DNA of 64,000 nt from Anaerolineales bacterium (GTDB taxonomy: Bacteria > Chloroflexota > Anaerolineae > Anaerolineales > Villigracilaceae): contig JACMLM010000021.1 of the NCBI GenBank assembly GCA_014379595.1, positions 1 through 64,000 of the forward strand, written 5' to 3'. The position numbers and the translations under genes are program-made. The first letter of the stretch is position 1, and each line of letters starts with the position of its first letter. Shown one piece after another: positions 8,961 to 17,886 of this stretch. Below the pieces are notes generated by a model that ran no database searches, was not told where the DNA came from, and worked only from the letters and a program-made list of their open reading frames with translations.

Positions 8961-10016
8961 TTATGGTTCCACGCTGATCACAGTACCTACTGCATTCATT
9001 TTTATCGTCCAAGTGCTCCCGTTCTGGAATTGTTGAAATTCACTTTCTGAATCTGGCGAATACGTTTCTATTCCATCTGGTGTGCTGAATGTGACAGTGA
9101 ATTCATCTGATGCACTGCCTACTCGCTGGTCGCTGGCCATGCTGGGGTTTTCATATACAGGAAAATTATCGTTACCTTCCAAGGTATACGTCTGAATGGT
9201 TGTCCATTCATCCATTGTATAACTGCAATATTGTTCACTTTCCGTGTGACACTCCTCCACTACTTCTGCGAAGCCATTGCCCTGGTCAATTGTTCTCTCT
9301 TCACAAACTTCTTCGTTTTCTGTATGACATGAAAGGTTGTAAGCATCTGAAGGCGGGCTTCCGCGTTCGTTGGAATAATTCACTGCTTGCACTTCCTGCA
9401 CCGGTACAGAAGTTTGCCAGTAAACATCGGTCACTGTTCCTTGCACCGATTTGGATGGAAGTACAAAAAGGAAAACAATGGCAATGCAGCACACCAATAG
9501 AAATGCACCAATGCCGCCAAATAATAACCAGTTTGTTTTTTTGTTTTGGGCTTTTAAGGCGGGCGGAACAACTGCCTGCACAAGTGCAGGGCGCCCTACT
9601 ACTCCGGGTAATGGTGCGCCGCACTCTTTGCAGACTTTTGCACTGCCAGGATTTTCGGTTCCGCAATTCGTGCAGGTGACAGCTTTCGGCGGAGTCGGGG
9701 CCGCTTGTAGGAGTTGTCCCGCCTGACGCGCTTTGCCTTCTTTTAAGTCACCGCCGCATTGTGAGCAAGTGGTTGCAGTTGCAGGGTTGCGTGTGCCGCA
9801 GAATCCGCAGTGGATGTCTGCACCTGCTTTTGCTGTGGCTGCAACTTTTTCGTCGGTAACAACCTTCTCTTCAGCTGCGCGTTGGAATTTAACATTATCG
9901 GGTTGCGGCGCACCGCAACTTTCACAAGTTTTCTTTGAACCCTTATTTCTGCTTTCACAGTTGGGACAAACCCATTCAAGTTCAATGAAGCCTTTACTTT
10001 GTTTTCTGCCTGCCAT
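8961..10016 (-). CDS. Membrane protein with three N-terminal zinc ribbons
   Basis: 351 aa. Three C-x2-C...C-x2-C zinc ribbons follow one another: C-P-N-C...C-E-S-C (about 16-35), C-G-F-C...C-S-Q-C (about 71-90) and C-T-N-C...C-K-E-C (about 113-132). One membrane span follows at about 161-187 (WLLFGGIGAFLLVCC...). The extracytoplasmic C-terminal part (190-351) has Cys-rich C-H-T-E-x-E-x-C-E repeats. Such zinc-ribbon-plus-TM proteins are common and mostly uncharacterised. The start is supported by AGGAG before the ATG at 10016. The function is unknown. Confidence 0.78.
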   Translation of the reverse strand: MAGRKQSKGFIELEWVCPNCESRNKGSKKTCESCGAPQPDNVKFQRAAEEKVVTDEKVAATAKAGADIHCGFCGTRNPATATTCSQCGGDLKEGKARQAGQLLQAAPTPPKAVTCTNCGTENPGSAKVCKECGAPLPGVVGRPALVQAVVPPALKAQNKKTNWLLFGGIGAFLLVCCIAIVFLFVLPSKSVQGTVTDVYWQTSVPVQEVQAVNYSNERGSPPSDAYNLSCHTENEEVCEERTIDQGNGFAEVVEECHTESEQYCSYTMDEWTTIQTYTLEGNDNFPVYENPSMASDQRVGSASDEFTVTFSTPDGIETYSPDSESEFQQFQNGSTWTIKMNAVGTVISVEP

Positions 10017-10090
10017 TTCTTACTCCTTGTCTTTGATGAGTTTACAACAAAAAGTAGTTAAGATAAAGAGCGCAATTTTTCTGCAAGTAA

Positions 10091-10117
10091 AAGCCCTCAG
10101 CGATTCGCCGAGGGCTT
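10091..10117 (-). terminator. Terminator hairpin after the TAP-like hydrolase gene
   Basis: Stem AAGCCCTC-GCGA with its complement. The one non-Watson-Crick position is a G-U pair only when read as minus-strand RNA, which points to minus-strand use. It lies 21 bases past the stop codon of the gene ending at 10138. The T-tract is short. Confidence 0.7.
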
Positions 10118-10137
10118 CTGCTTGATTTTATTTTATT

Positions 10138-12150
10138 CTATCTTTGCAGTGAAAGGTCAACGGTCTCGCCGTCATATTCACCGGTGACTGTGACGATATA
10201 CGTGTTGTAGTCCATTGTGTAGGTGACGTTTCCTTCTTTATCTCCGGTCACATCTACAGTGAATGTAAGGATACCCTTATCACCGTCATAAGAACCGTCT
10301 CCAGTTATTGACAACCCTGGGATCATGGAACAAGCATCATAAGTATAGGTTTCGCCTGCGTCGCTAGGGCCAAATGTGTAGGTACCGCCATAAGTACATG
10401 CGGCTGTATCTCCGCTGGCATCTCCATAGTAATACTCAGGCAGGTAATAGAGGTTATCGTCAATGGCGCGGAATAATTCCATTGCGTCGGCATATTCGCT
10501 AGCTTTGGATTTCATATTAGGCACATAAACTGATGTTGCATCAGCGCCCCAGTCTTCGCAGACAATTTCATGTTCTGATGGCAATGTGCCATTGATTAGA
10601 AAATCGGTGACGTATTGATCAGGACATTCATAACCCCAGCCAAAAATCGAGTGAACGCCGCCTTCTGCATAAATGTGATATCCATCGGCGAGGTTGTTGT
10701 ATACAGCTTCACCCTGTTCAAATGGTGTTGCAGGGTCAAGCTTGGCATTCAGAACAAAAGTGGGCACGCCTTCGAGAGTCAATGCTTCGCGTTCCACAAC
10801 TTCAGGTGGAGAGCTGGGCCAGAAAGCACATGAGACTCCGGTGTATGCACTTCCGTCGAGGCGTGGAACAGTTCCATTGGAAGCCTGACCAGCTTCAATG
10901 GATTGTTCGATTCGTTCTTCCTGTGTTCCACTGAAAAAGGAATCGTCAGTACAAAGCACACTTAGGAACATAGTATCTGAAAAAGTAGCGTCGCCAAGGT
11001 ATTCATATGTGGCAGGGTCAATTGTTGCATTTTGGTACATCAAACGCAGTATCGGGACAAGATCACCTTTGTTTGCAGAGGCTAATGCTTTTAGGAAGAT
11101 CATGCGCCCGCTAAGTGAATACATTTGATAGGCCGTGGTGTATTCAAGCTGATTAAATGTAAATGTGCCTTTTGCTTTTTCTCCACTTGCCAATGGGAAT
11201 TCATATGCAATCGGGTTGGCAGAAACTTTTGCTGCGAGAGCATCATAAACAGCGACTGCATCTTTTCCGCCCATATCGGCAGCACAGAGTTCATCTTCAT
11301 TGCAAGCATTCAAAACGGCAAGCAAAACTTTATCGAAAGCTTTTTCCTGTGAGAACGAGCCTGCTTCACCGTTCAAGGTCATATCGATGGTTCCATCAAG
11401 TATCAAACCAGAAAGATGTTCTGGATATGCAGCTGCATAGGTTTGTCCGACGGCAGTGCCGTAACTTACACCATACAACATGAATTTATCATCACCCATT
11501 GCCTGGCGAAATGACTCAATATCTTCTGCAACCTGATCTGTACCAAAGAAGGCAAGTTTGGCGGGGTCTATACCAATTTCAGCAACACACTCTTCCACAT
11601 AAGTACGTGTGTCAGCAATCAAAGCTTCCTGTTCTGCAGGAGTGTCGTACCCTTCTTTACCAGCTGTATCACTTTCAGTTAAATAACTAATAAAGTCTTT
11701 TTCATAAGCGACTGGGCAATCCAATGGATTGGAAAGTCCAAGTCCGCGTTGATCGTAATAGACAATATCATAATGTTCCAAAACTGCTTGGTCGAAATAA
11801 CTCCAATAGGCACTGCTGATGCCTTCGCCACCGGGTCCGCCGGGGAAGGCTTGCACGAACATGCCATATCTTTCGCCGCTTGCAGGTAAAACTCCAAAAA
11901 CCACATCAATCGTTTCAGTGTTCGTTGCATCAAAATGATCCAATGGAACTTGAAGGGTCACACAAGTAAGCTCAACGTTTTCTTCACAATCTGAACCGCC
12001 AAGTGCTTCCAGTACAGATGTATTGCTTGGTACTACTTCGATTGGGGCTTCTATTGTTGCTGGTTCGGTAACAGTCGGCGTAGGCATCAAGGTTTGACAA
12101 GCCATCGATAAAATACCAAGTAACAATACAAATACAAAAAGTTTTCTCAT
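10138..12150 (-). CDS. Alpha/beta hydrolase lipoprotein with TAP-like C-terminal domain
   Basis: 670 aa. A lipobox (LSMAC, Cys 18) anchors it outside the membrane. The P-G-G-P-G oxyanion motif lies at 104-108, the nucleophile elbow G-V-S-Y-G places Ser 229, and a C-terminal L-D-P-A-T-P plus G-G-V-H-S supply the Asp and His. This is the tripeptidyl aminopeptidase / proline iminopeptidase-like group, which releases short N-terminal peptides or hydrolyses esters. It is longer than usual (about 500 aa): the extra 100 or so residues at the C-terminus form beta strands with no family I know. AGGAG precedes the start. Confidence 0.88.
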   Translation of the reverse strand: MRKLFVFVLLLGILSMACQTLMPTPTVTEPATIEAPIEVVPSNTSVLEALGGSDCEENVELTCVTLQVPLDHFDATNTETIDVVFGVLPASGERYGMFVQAFPGGPGGEGISSAYWSYFDQAVLEHYDIVYYDQRGLGLSNPLDCPVAYEKDFISYLTESDTAGKEGYDTPAEQEALIADTRTYVEECVAEIGIDPAKLAFFGTDQVAEDIESFRQAMGDDKFMLYGVSYGTAVGQTYAAAYPEHLSGLILDGTIDMTLNGEAGSFSQEKAFDKVLLAVLNACNEDELCAADMGGKDAVAVYDALAAKVSANPIAYEFPLASGEKAKGTFTFNQLEYTTAYQMYSLSGRMIFLKALASANKGDLVPILRLMYQNATIDPATYEYLGDATFSDTMFLSVLCTDDSFFSGTQEERIEQSIEAGQASNGTVPRLDGSAYTGVSCAFWPSSPPEVVEREALTLEGVPTFVLNAKLDPATPFEQGEAVYNNLADGYHIYAEGGVHSIFGWGYECPDQYVTDFLINGTLPSEHEIVCEDWGADATSVYVPNMKSKASEYADAMELFRAIDDNLYYLPEYYYGDASGDTAACTYGGTYTFGPSDAGETYTYDACSMIPGLSITGDGSYDGDKGILTFTVDVTGDKEGNVTYTMDYNTYIVTVTGEYDGETVDLSLQR

Positions 12151-12219
12151 GCTCTCTCCTTTATAAATTGTGTTGAAAGTTTACAGTAAAGTCAAATTAA
12201 AGACATACCCCAATATGTC

Positions 12220-13236
12220 CTATGATTTCATGCCATGCCATTTGATAATTTCAGCAATACGTGACTCATGGTCAGGGTCATCATATGGACTTGGATCATT
12301 CGGGTCGACTCTTAACTGTGAATTGGTCAGTGACGAAAAAACAGCTGCGGCTCCGTTAGCGACATTGTGCGGGTCATAGCCGCCTTCGAGTACAAAGATG
12401 ATCTTGCCCTCGCAATGTTCCTCCGCAAGCTGGACAAGTTTTTTAGACATGTTGTAATACCCCTGTGTAGATAACCCAAGCGAAGTAAGCGGGTCATTCC
12501 AATGCGCATCAAAACCTGCCGAGATGAATAACATCTGTGGGCGAAAAGATTCAATCAAGGGTTTGAAAACTAGATCAGTTACGAGGTCGAAGGTTTTATC
12601 TCCCGCTCGTGAATGCAATGGGACATTGACCAATCGTCCTTTCGCATGAGGTGCATCAGTGATCCAGCCGGTGCCCGGATAAATACCCCATTGGTGAGTC
12701 GAGATGAATCCAATTCGTTCTTCATTAAGAACAGCAGCTTGAGTCCCATTGCCATGATGAGCATCATAGTCAATGACCATCACGCGCTCCATTCCATGCG
12801 TCAATGCTTCTTGCGCCGCAACAGCAATATTGTTAAAGATACAAAATCCCATGGCGCGATCAGGCTCGGCATGATGCCCCGGCGGGCGGACAATGGCAAA
12901 AGCATTCCTTGCCTCTTTATTTATTACTGAATTTGTACATGCGATCACGCCGCCTGCCGCAAGCAAAGCATCTTCATAAGATGTCTGTGTAACATAGGTA
13001 GGCGCGGAATCAATGAGGCCAGGCCCTTGTTTGCAAACTTCTTCAATGGCCTTAATTAATTGCGGTTGATGCACACGTGCAATTTGTTCTTGAGTGGCAG
13101 GAGTTGATTTAAGTTGTTCTGCGCCCGCGATGCGTGAGTTAAGCAATGGCTCTAATACCTCCAGCCTGCCTGGTCTTTCAGGGTGGTCGGGGAATTCATG
13201 TGTTCGCGAGGGGACAAATGTGTAGGCTGTTTTCAT
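12220..13236 (-). CDS. Histone deacetylase family protein (AcuC / acetylpolyamine amidohydrolase type)
   Basis: 338 aa, the usual length. The HDAC signatures are intact: R-P-P-G-H-H (His 121 and 122), the zinc ligands Asp 158 and His 160 in D-Y-D-A-H-H-G-N-G, the third ligand in S-A-G-F-D-A-H, and the catalytic E-G-G-Y-D Tyr near the C-terminus. Bacterial members remove acetyl groups from acetylpolyamines, acetyl-CoA synthetase lysines or other amides in the cytoplasm. It has no obvious operon partner; the start has a weak ribosome-binding site. Confidence 0.92.
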   Translation of the reverse strand: MKTAYTFVPSRTHEFPDHPERPGRLEVLEPLLNSRIAGAEQLKSTPATQEQIARVHQPQLIKAIEEVCKQGPGLIDSAPTYVTQTSYEDALLAAGGVIACTNSVINKEARNAFAIVRPPGHHAEPDRAMGFCIFNNIAVAAQEALTHGMERVMVIDYDAHHGNGTQAAVLNEERIGFISTHQWGIYPGTGWITDAPHAKGRLVNVPLHSRAGDKTFDLVTDLVFKPLIESFRPQMLFISAGFDAHWNDPLTSLGLSTQGYYNMSKKLVQLAEEHCEGKIIFVLEGGYDPHNVANGAAAVFSSLTNSQLRVDPNDPSPYDDPDHESRIAEIIKWHGMKS

Positions 13237-13352
13237 AGTCGAATTATATACCTGACAGAACCATCACTCTAAAGATAAAGGAAGCCTGTCTCAACAAATC
13301 ATAATCAAAACTGGATAGGGAAAAAGGTTGTAGAGGATGGTCTATTTCCAGA

Positions 13353-13820
13353 TCAGCTTTCTTTATCACGAAAGAGCCTCAGCCACTCATCCACTTCTTT
13401 TGCAGAAAGCTTTTTGTCACTTGTATTAGTTTTTGGAGCTGAATTTATCGCCGCCCTGAATAATTTTACAAATTCTTCTGACGTAATAAATTGTGCCTGA
13501 ACCACACGCGCCGCGCTTTGTACTTCTCTATCTGATGAAACAATGATCCAATTCTTTGCTGATTTGCCCATCTTGGTCAAACGGGCGCGGATGGCATTAT
13601 CTGCAGACTGCCCCAGCTTAACAAAATGCGCTCGGATAGTGCCCAGGCTTCGGGCGCCGGCCTGACCGACAGGCGCTCCGTCAAAATACACTTCCACTTG
13701 CTGCCGTTTTAGGCGTGCGAATTCCTGTAAAATGGAAACCAATTCCATTTCATCATCTACTGAATCAAGCCTCAGCCCTAATTTGGGAATTAAATTATGT
13801 CCGTCGATCAAATAAGGCAT
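13353..13820 (-). CDS. YacP-like NYN-domain RNase
   Basis: 155 aa. The N-terminal Y-L-I-D-G-H-N-L-I motif provides the first acidic residue of the NYN/PIN-like active site. V-Y-F-D-G (near 44) and I-V-S-S-D-R-E (near 98) supply the others. The YacP group (Rae1 in Bacillus) cleaves mRNA, in Bacillus in a ribosome-dependent way. The protein is a little shorter than Rae1. It is flanked by a divergent DUF1232 gene. Confidence 0.85.
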   Translation of the reverse strand: MPYLIDGHNLIPKLGLRLDSVDDEMELVSILQEFARLKRQQVEVYFDGAPVGQAGARSLGTIRAHFVKLGQSADNAIRARLTKMGKSAKNWIIVSSDREVQSAARVVQAQFITSEEFVKLFRAAINSAPKTNTSDKKLSAKEVDEWLRLFRDKES

Positions 13821-13962
13821 GCATGAATTTTACTCCTATCGCAATTTATATATAGGATTTTGATAGTAACCAAACCCTAACTTGTTCGTATATTATAGTG
13901 TTAAGCTATGAAAGTTCAATTTTGTAAAGCAGTATAATGTATACATTCAAAAGGAGATTCCA

Positions 13963-14325
13963 ATGACAGACAAGAAACCTTCCAATCTTACGGTATCCCA
14001 GCAAGGCGGCGTGGTACGCAATGTGCTGAATCAACTTAAACTCATCTTTCGCTTGATGGGCGATAGTCGTGTAAATATCTTTGCCAAGATCATTCCTGTT
14101 GGCGCGCTCATCTATCTTATTTCACCAGTAGATGCAATTTCCATTCCTTTCATCGGTGCAGTAGATGATGCCGCACTGCTCTGGCTTAGTTCTTATATTT
14201 TCACTGAGCTTTCTCCTCCTGAAGTTGTAGAGGAACATATGAAAGAACTTGCCGGCAATATGAACTTGAATGAAGATCAGGCCGATGTTGTGGATGCAGA
14301 AGCCACCGATGTAAGTGACAAATAA
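13963..14325 (+). CDS. DUF1232 (YkvA-like) membrane protein
   Basis: 120 aa. The DUF1232 core P-V-G-A-L-I-Y-L-I-S-P-V-D (about 46-58) and the V-D-D-A-A-L-L-W hydrophobic helix are present. The family comprises small membrane proteins of unknown function. AAAAGGAG precedes the ATG. The next gene starts two bases after the stop, so the two are probably translationally coupled. The C-terminal 35 residues are acidic. Confidence 0.85.
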   Translation: MTDKKPSNLTVSQQGGVVRNVLNQLKLIFRLMGDSRVNIFAKIIPVGALIYLISPVDAISIPFIGAVDDAALLWLSSYIFTELSPPEVVEEHMKELAGNMNLNEDQADVVDAEATDVSDK

Positions 14326-14327
14326 TA

Positions 14328-15539
14328 ATGAAACGATTTTTAATCGTATTGACTCTGCCTATTCTGCTTGCATGTGGAGCAACCGGGACAGCATCGCCAA
14401 CTAATACGCCTCTTTCTCCGCTGACAGTTGCCCCCGCCACTCAAACAGAATCTCAGCCCGAGCCTGAAACTCCCACTTCACCACCATCCAATGCGGGTTC
14501 ATTCCCCAATGGAGATGATTACGAATGGCAAACCATCGCCAGCGGACTGGACCGTCCCGTGGATGTTCAATCTGCAAATGATGGTTCAGGCCGATTGTTC
14601 ATTGTTGAAAAATATGGCGCCATCCGTATTTATGAAAATGGTCAATTGTTGGACGAGCCGTTTCTTAATATTGATGACCGCGTAAATGACATCAGTAATG
14701 AGATGGGTCTGCTTGGCTTGGTATTTCATCCAGATTACGAACAGAATGGATTCTTCTACGTCAACTATACAGGTGATGGCGGCGATACTCGCATCTCGCG
14801 CTTTCAGGCAGATGGCAATATTGCAGATCCAAACAGCGAAACAGAGTTGCTGTTCATTAAACAACCTTACCCGAATCACAATGGCGGCGGGTTGGATTTT
14901 GGGCCTGATGGTTATCTTTATGCAGGAATGGGTGATGGCGGCCTTGCAGGTGACCCTCATAAGAATGGTCAAAATACAACAACTTTACTTGGCAAAATTC
15001 TGCGCATTGACGTGAACAATGGTGATCCATATACCGTCCCATCGGATAACCCATTCGGGAATGAAGTATGGGCTTATGGCTTGCGCAACCCGTGGCGTAT
15101 TGCATTTGACAGCGCTACAGGTGATCTATGGATCGGCGATGTGGGGCAGGGTCAGATAGAGGAGATAGATTATCTTCCTGCTGGTGCACAAGGCGGTGCC
15201 AACTTTGGATGGTCTATTATGGAAGGTACAGCTGATTATGATGGCTCTGCCCAGCCTGGCTTGCTTTTACCTGCTGCTGAATATAAACACAGCGAAGGCG
15301 GATGTTCTGTCACCGGCGGATACGTTTATCGCGGACCAATGCCTGAGTGGCAGGGAATCTACATCTACGGCGATTATTGCACGGGGTTTATTTGGGGGTT
15401 GATCCTCAACAATGGCAGCTTTGAGAATCAACTCATATTTCAATCAGGCTTGACAATCACATCCTTTGGGCAGGATCAAGGTGGCGAAGTTTATCTCGCA
15501 AGCGATAATGGCAACGTCTACATCCTGGCTAAAAAATAA
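14328..15539 (+). CDS. PQQ-type soluble sugar dehydrogenase (glucose/sorbosone dehydrogenase) lipoprotein
   Basis: 403 aa. The lipoprotein signal ends at L-L-A-C (Cys 16) and a Thr/Pro-rich spacer reaches to about 55. The beta-propeller domain shows GSDH motifs: G-L-D-R-P-V-D near 66, F-H-P-D-Y near 127, N-H-N-G-G near 183, G-D-G-G near 200, and W-A-Y-G-L-R-N-P-W-R at about 247. These enzymes oxidise aldoses with PQQ in the periplasm, but many family members (Hip- or Asd-like) have other sugars as substrate. Coupled to the DUF1232 gene upstream; a terminator follows. Confidence 0.9.
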   Translation: MKRFLIVLTLPILLACGATGTASPTNTPLSPLTVAPATQTESQPEPETPTSPPSNAGSFPNGDDYEWQTIASGLDRPVDVQSANDGSGRLFIVEKYGAIRIYENGQLLDEPFLNIDDRVNDISNEMGLLGLVFHPDYEQNGFFYVNYTGDGGDTRISRFQADGNIADPNSETELLFIKQPYPNHNGGGLDFGPDGYLYAGMGDGGLAGDPHKNGQNTTTLLGKILRIDVNNGDPYTVPSDNPFGNEVWAYGLRNPWRIAFDSATGDLWIGDVGQGQIEEIDYLPAGAQGGANFGWSIMEGTADYDGSAQPGLLLPAAEYKHSEGGCSVTGGYVYRGPMPEWQGIYIYGDYCTGFIWGLILNNGSFENQLIFQSGLTITSFGQDQGGEVYLASDNGNVYILAKK

Positions 15540-15546
15540 AATATCT

Positions 15547-15589
15547 TAAAATCAAAAATGCCTGTCATTGACAGGCATTTTTGATTTTA
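15547..15589. terminator. Bidirectional terminator between the convergent sugar dehydrogenase and modB
   Basis: Arms of 20 bases, core AATGCCTGTC, surround a three-base loop. A-rich and T-rich flanks give a poly-U tail in both directions. It serves the plus-strand gene ending at 15539 and the minus-strand gene ending at 15612. Confidence 0.92.
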
Positions 15590-15611
15590 AACCCAATCAT
15601 AAAATCACTAA

Positions 15612-16433
15612 TTATTCTTGTTCTTGCTTTTCTAATTTTTTTGTGAGCATAAGCAGGAAAACTGAGACAATCACTAAAACAACTGATAAAGCCAATGCAG
15701 TTCCAAGATTGCGTTCAAAGCCAAGATAAATTGCCATTGGCATGGTTTGTGTAATGCCTTCTAAATTCCCAGCGAAAAGAATCGTTGCACCAAATTCTCC
15801 CAAGGCACGAGTCCATGTGAGGATGGCTCCACTTAACAAAGTGCGCTTTGTAAGTGGCAGCATAACGTCACGAAATAATTGCCAGTGATTTGCTCCTTCC
15901 ACGTGAGCTGCTTCTTCAAGCTGTTTATCTATTTGTGCAAATCCCACACGCGCAGACCTTACATATAATGGAGAAGCGACGAAAATTTGTGCAAGCACGA
16001 CAGCTGCCGTAGTAAAGGGCAAGCTAATGCCGAAAGTGTTTAGTAGAAATGAACCAAATAATCCACGCCGCCCAAATGCGATCAATAACACCAGCCCTGC
16101 AACAGAAGGAGGAAGAACAATGGGCAGATCAACCAGTAATTCGATCCATGATTTAAATCTGAATTTCCAACGTACCAGCATGTAAGCCAGCGGCGTCCCA
16201 AAGATCACAGCGCAGACTGTTGTAATTGTGCTTGTATATAAACTCAGCCGAAGCGCTTTGAATGCTTGTTCTGAAAACGCATTGTCAAGAAAATCTGTGT
16301 TAATGGAACGCATAAATAGTGCGACGATGGGAAGTGCAAATAGAGCAAGCAGTAACACACCTGGAATAATGAATATCCAGCTGGTGTCACTTTGAGACAG
16401 TATTTGTTTAATATTTTTTTTGATTTTATTCAT
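15612..16433 (-). CDS. modB: Molybdate ABC transporter permease ModB
   Basis: 273 aa. I choose the ATG at 16433; a TTG nine bases earlier is less likely. Five to six membrane spans and the permease EAA loop (E-E-A-A-H-V-E-G-A-N-H-W, about 184-195) mark it as an ABC inner-membrane subunit. ModB is supported by the tight link to modA. The conserved L-P-P-S-V-A-G-L and A-L-G-E-F-G-A-T motifs are typical of ModB/CysT. No ModC ATPase is present; the operon ends here at a terminator, so the ATPase must be supplied from elsewhere. Confidence 0.9.
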   Translation of the reverse strand: MNKIKKNIKQILSQSDTSWIFIIPGVLLLALFALPIVALFMRSINTDFLDNAFSEQAFKALRLSLYTSTITTVCAVIFGTPLAYMLVRWKFRFKSWIELLVDLPIVLPPSVAGLVLLIAFGRRGLFGSFLLNTFGISLPFTTAAVVLAQIFVASPLYVRSARVGFAQIDKQLEEAAHVEGANHWQLFRDVMLPLTKRTLLSGAILTWTRALGEFGATILFAGNLEGITQTMPMAIYLGFERNLGTALALSVVLVIVSVFLLMLTKKLEKQEQE

Positions 16434-16443
16434 ATGATTCAAA

Positions 16444-16471
16444 AAGTCGCAGGAGATTTCTCCTGCGACTT
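16444..16471 (-). terminator. Intra-operon terminator/attenuator between modA and modB
   Basis: Stem of 13 bases (AAGTCGCAGGAGA and complement) around a two-base loop. On the minus strand it is followed by TTTTTGAAT. It fills the 52-base gap between the modA stop and the modB start, so it probably reduces modB expression relative to the binding protein. Confidence 0.8.
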
Positions 16472-16485
16472 ATCTTATCAAAGAA

Positions 16486-17271
16486 TTATTGTGCGGGAGC
16501 AAATCCCCATTTTTGCAAGATAGCCTGTCCATCAGCAGAAAGGACATAGGCGATGAACGCTTCTGCTAAATCAGCATTCGCGGATTCGGTCAACGGTGCG
16601 ATTGGATATTTCGCAATTATATTTAATTCAGTTGGAATTTCAATAGTTTTTAAATCAGGCGCGGCGACAGCATCTGAAGTATATACGATACCTGCATCCG
16701 CTTCACCCAGCTGGATTTTTGCTACTACTTGTTTGACATTATCTTCATTTGAAACGACATTTGCTAAAACTTTATCTTTGAAGTCAGTTCCAAATGAAGT
16801 ATCCATCAAATCCAGTGACTGACGTGCGTAATTGCCAACTGGAACTTCTTCAGCGGCTAGGACGATTTTGATTCCAGAATTTGCTAAATCTTCAAGTGAA
16901 TCGATTCCCGCGGGATTATCGGCGGGCAAAATCACAATTAATTTATTACTCAAAAAAAATTGAGAAGCACTTTCTGCAACAAATGAATTTGTAATCAATG
17001 TTTCCATTTCTTTGCCACTTGCTGATGCAAATACATCGGCTGGTGCGCCTTCTTCAATTTGAGTCCTTAAGGCTTGAGAGCCAGCGAAGTTAAAGGTTGT
17101 AGTCACATCTGGGTGGGCAGCGTCAAAATTTGCACCGATTTCTGTGAATGCATCAGTCAATGATGCGGCAGCAAAGACTGTTAATGTGCGTGATACAGGA
17201 GTGGATGAAGCGGGTGCACATCCTACTATAAACAAAGCAAGCAAAAGTATCATTGATAGAAAGCGTTTCAT
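16486..17271 (-). CDS. modA: Molybdate ABC transporter substrate-binding lipoprotein ModA
   Basis: 261 aa from the ATG at 17271. This start overlaps the padR stop codon (ATGA) and has AAAGGAGA upstream; a longer frame to 17319 is rejected. The lipobox I-V-G-C gives Cys 18. The mature part shows A-A-A-S-L-T-D-A-F and F-N-F-A-G-S-Q-A-L, the oxyanion-binding loops of ModA, and a V-Y-T-S-D-A-V-A late motif. It captures molybdate or tungstate outside the membrane. Its position beside a molybdopterin formate dehydrogenase island fits that role. Confidence 0.92.
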   Translation of the reverse strand: MKRFLSMILLLALFIVGCAPASSTPVSRTLTVFAAASLTDAFTEIGANFDAAHPDVTTTFNFAGSQALRTQIEEGAPADVFASASGKEMETLITNSFVAESASQFFLSNKLIVILPADNPAGIDSLEDLANSGIKIVLAAEEVPVGNYARQSLDLMDTSFGTDFKDKVLANVVSNEDNVKQVVAKIQLGEADAGIVYTSDAVAAPDLKTIEIPTELNIIAKYPIAPLTESANADLAEAFIAYVLSADGQAILQKWGFAPAQ

Positions 17272-17828
17272 CTTATCTCCTTTGAAATATGGAACTGTGC
17301 TCTTATCTCTGCCATCCAATTTTGGATGAGTTTCATTTGTTGCAGGCGAAGATCAAGGCTTAAATGGTTGAATGTTTGCTCAAGCGGCAAATGTTCAATA
17401 AGACTTTCCAACTCTTCAATGCTGGATTCGATTTTTGCAAATTGAGCCTGATAAATTTGGGATGTATTTTCGGGTCTGTGAAGTTGTGTGAAATAAAGGC
17501 GTGTGAGAAATTCAAGGCGAATGGAACGCGCGGTTGCACTGATACCCAATTCGAGCCATTCAAAGAATCGGCGGCGACCTTGTGCTGTAATTTTTAATCT
17601 CTGACGTGCGGGAAGTTTTTCCTGCTCGACGACTTGTGCAGAAATATCGCCACGATTTTCAAGCCGCTTCAAAATGGCATACGCCTGACTCTGACTCAAA
17701 TGCCAAACATGACCCAACTCTGCAACAAAGCGCTGATGCAGGTCATAGCCGTGGCTGGGTCCTGAAATGAGAAAGCCAAGCAATGCGAATTCTGGAGAGA
17801 GGTTGCCTGAATGTTTATTTTCGGTCAT
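17268..17828 (-). CDS. PadR-family transcriptional regulator, first gene of the mod operon
   Basis: 186 aa. An N-terminal winged helix (residues about 10-90) has the PadR signature L-L-G-F-L-I-S-G-P-S-H-G-Y-D-L-H and the wing-strand Y-A-I-L-K-R-L-E-N-R-G. The C-terminal half is the helical dimerisation part. PadR proteins repress their own promoters through palindromes. Such a palindrome overlaps this gene's -10 region and start codon. It overlaps modA by four bases (ATGA), so it is co-transcribed with the molybdate transporter. What it senses is unknown; molybdate would be a guess. Confidence 0.9.
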   Translation of the reverse strand: MTENKHSGNLSPEFALLGFLISGPSHGYDLHQRFVAELGHVWHLSQSQAYAILKRLENRGDISAQVVEQEKLPARQRLKITAQGRRRFFEWLELGISATARSIRLEFLTRLYFTQLHRPENTSQIYQAQFAKIESSIEELESLIEHLPLEQTFNHLSLDLRLQQMKLIQNWMAEIRAQFHISKEIR

Positions 17829-17873
17829 ATATACTCACTGAGTGAGTATATATACGATTTATTGTTTTGACAA
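17827..17873 (-). promoter_or_regulatory. padR-modAB promoter with overlapping 27-bp operator palindrome
   Basis: Read on the minus strand, TTGTCA (17868-17873) and TATACT (17845-17850) are spaced by 17 bases, a near-consensus sigma-70 promoter. An inverted repeat with 13-base arms around one central base spans 17827-17853 and covers the -10 element and start codon. The expected transcript start leaves only about 9-10 bases before the ATG, and no ribosome-binding site is visible, so translation is nearly leaderless. Confidence 0.75.
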
Positions 17874-17886
17874 GGTAGATTTATAA

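Noticed and set aside
9110-9679. Long plus-strand frame (189 aa) antisense to the zinc-ribbon gene
   Set aside because: It lies fully within the minus-strand gene, its translation has no protein-like pattern, and no ribosome-binding site precedes it.
11163-11483. Antisense frames within the TAP-like hydrolase gene (106 aa and others)
   Set aside because: They are shadows of a clearly coding gene with a lipoprotein signal and catalytic motifs.
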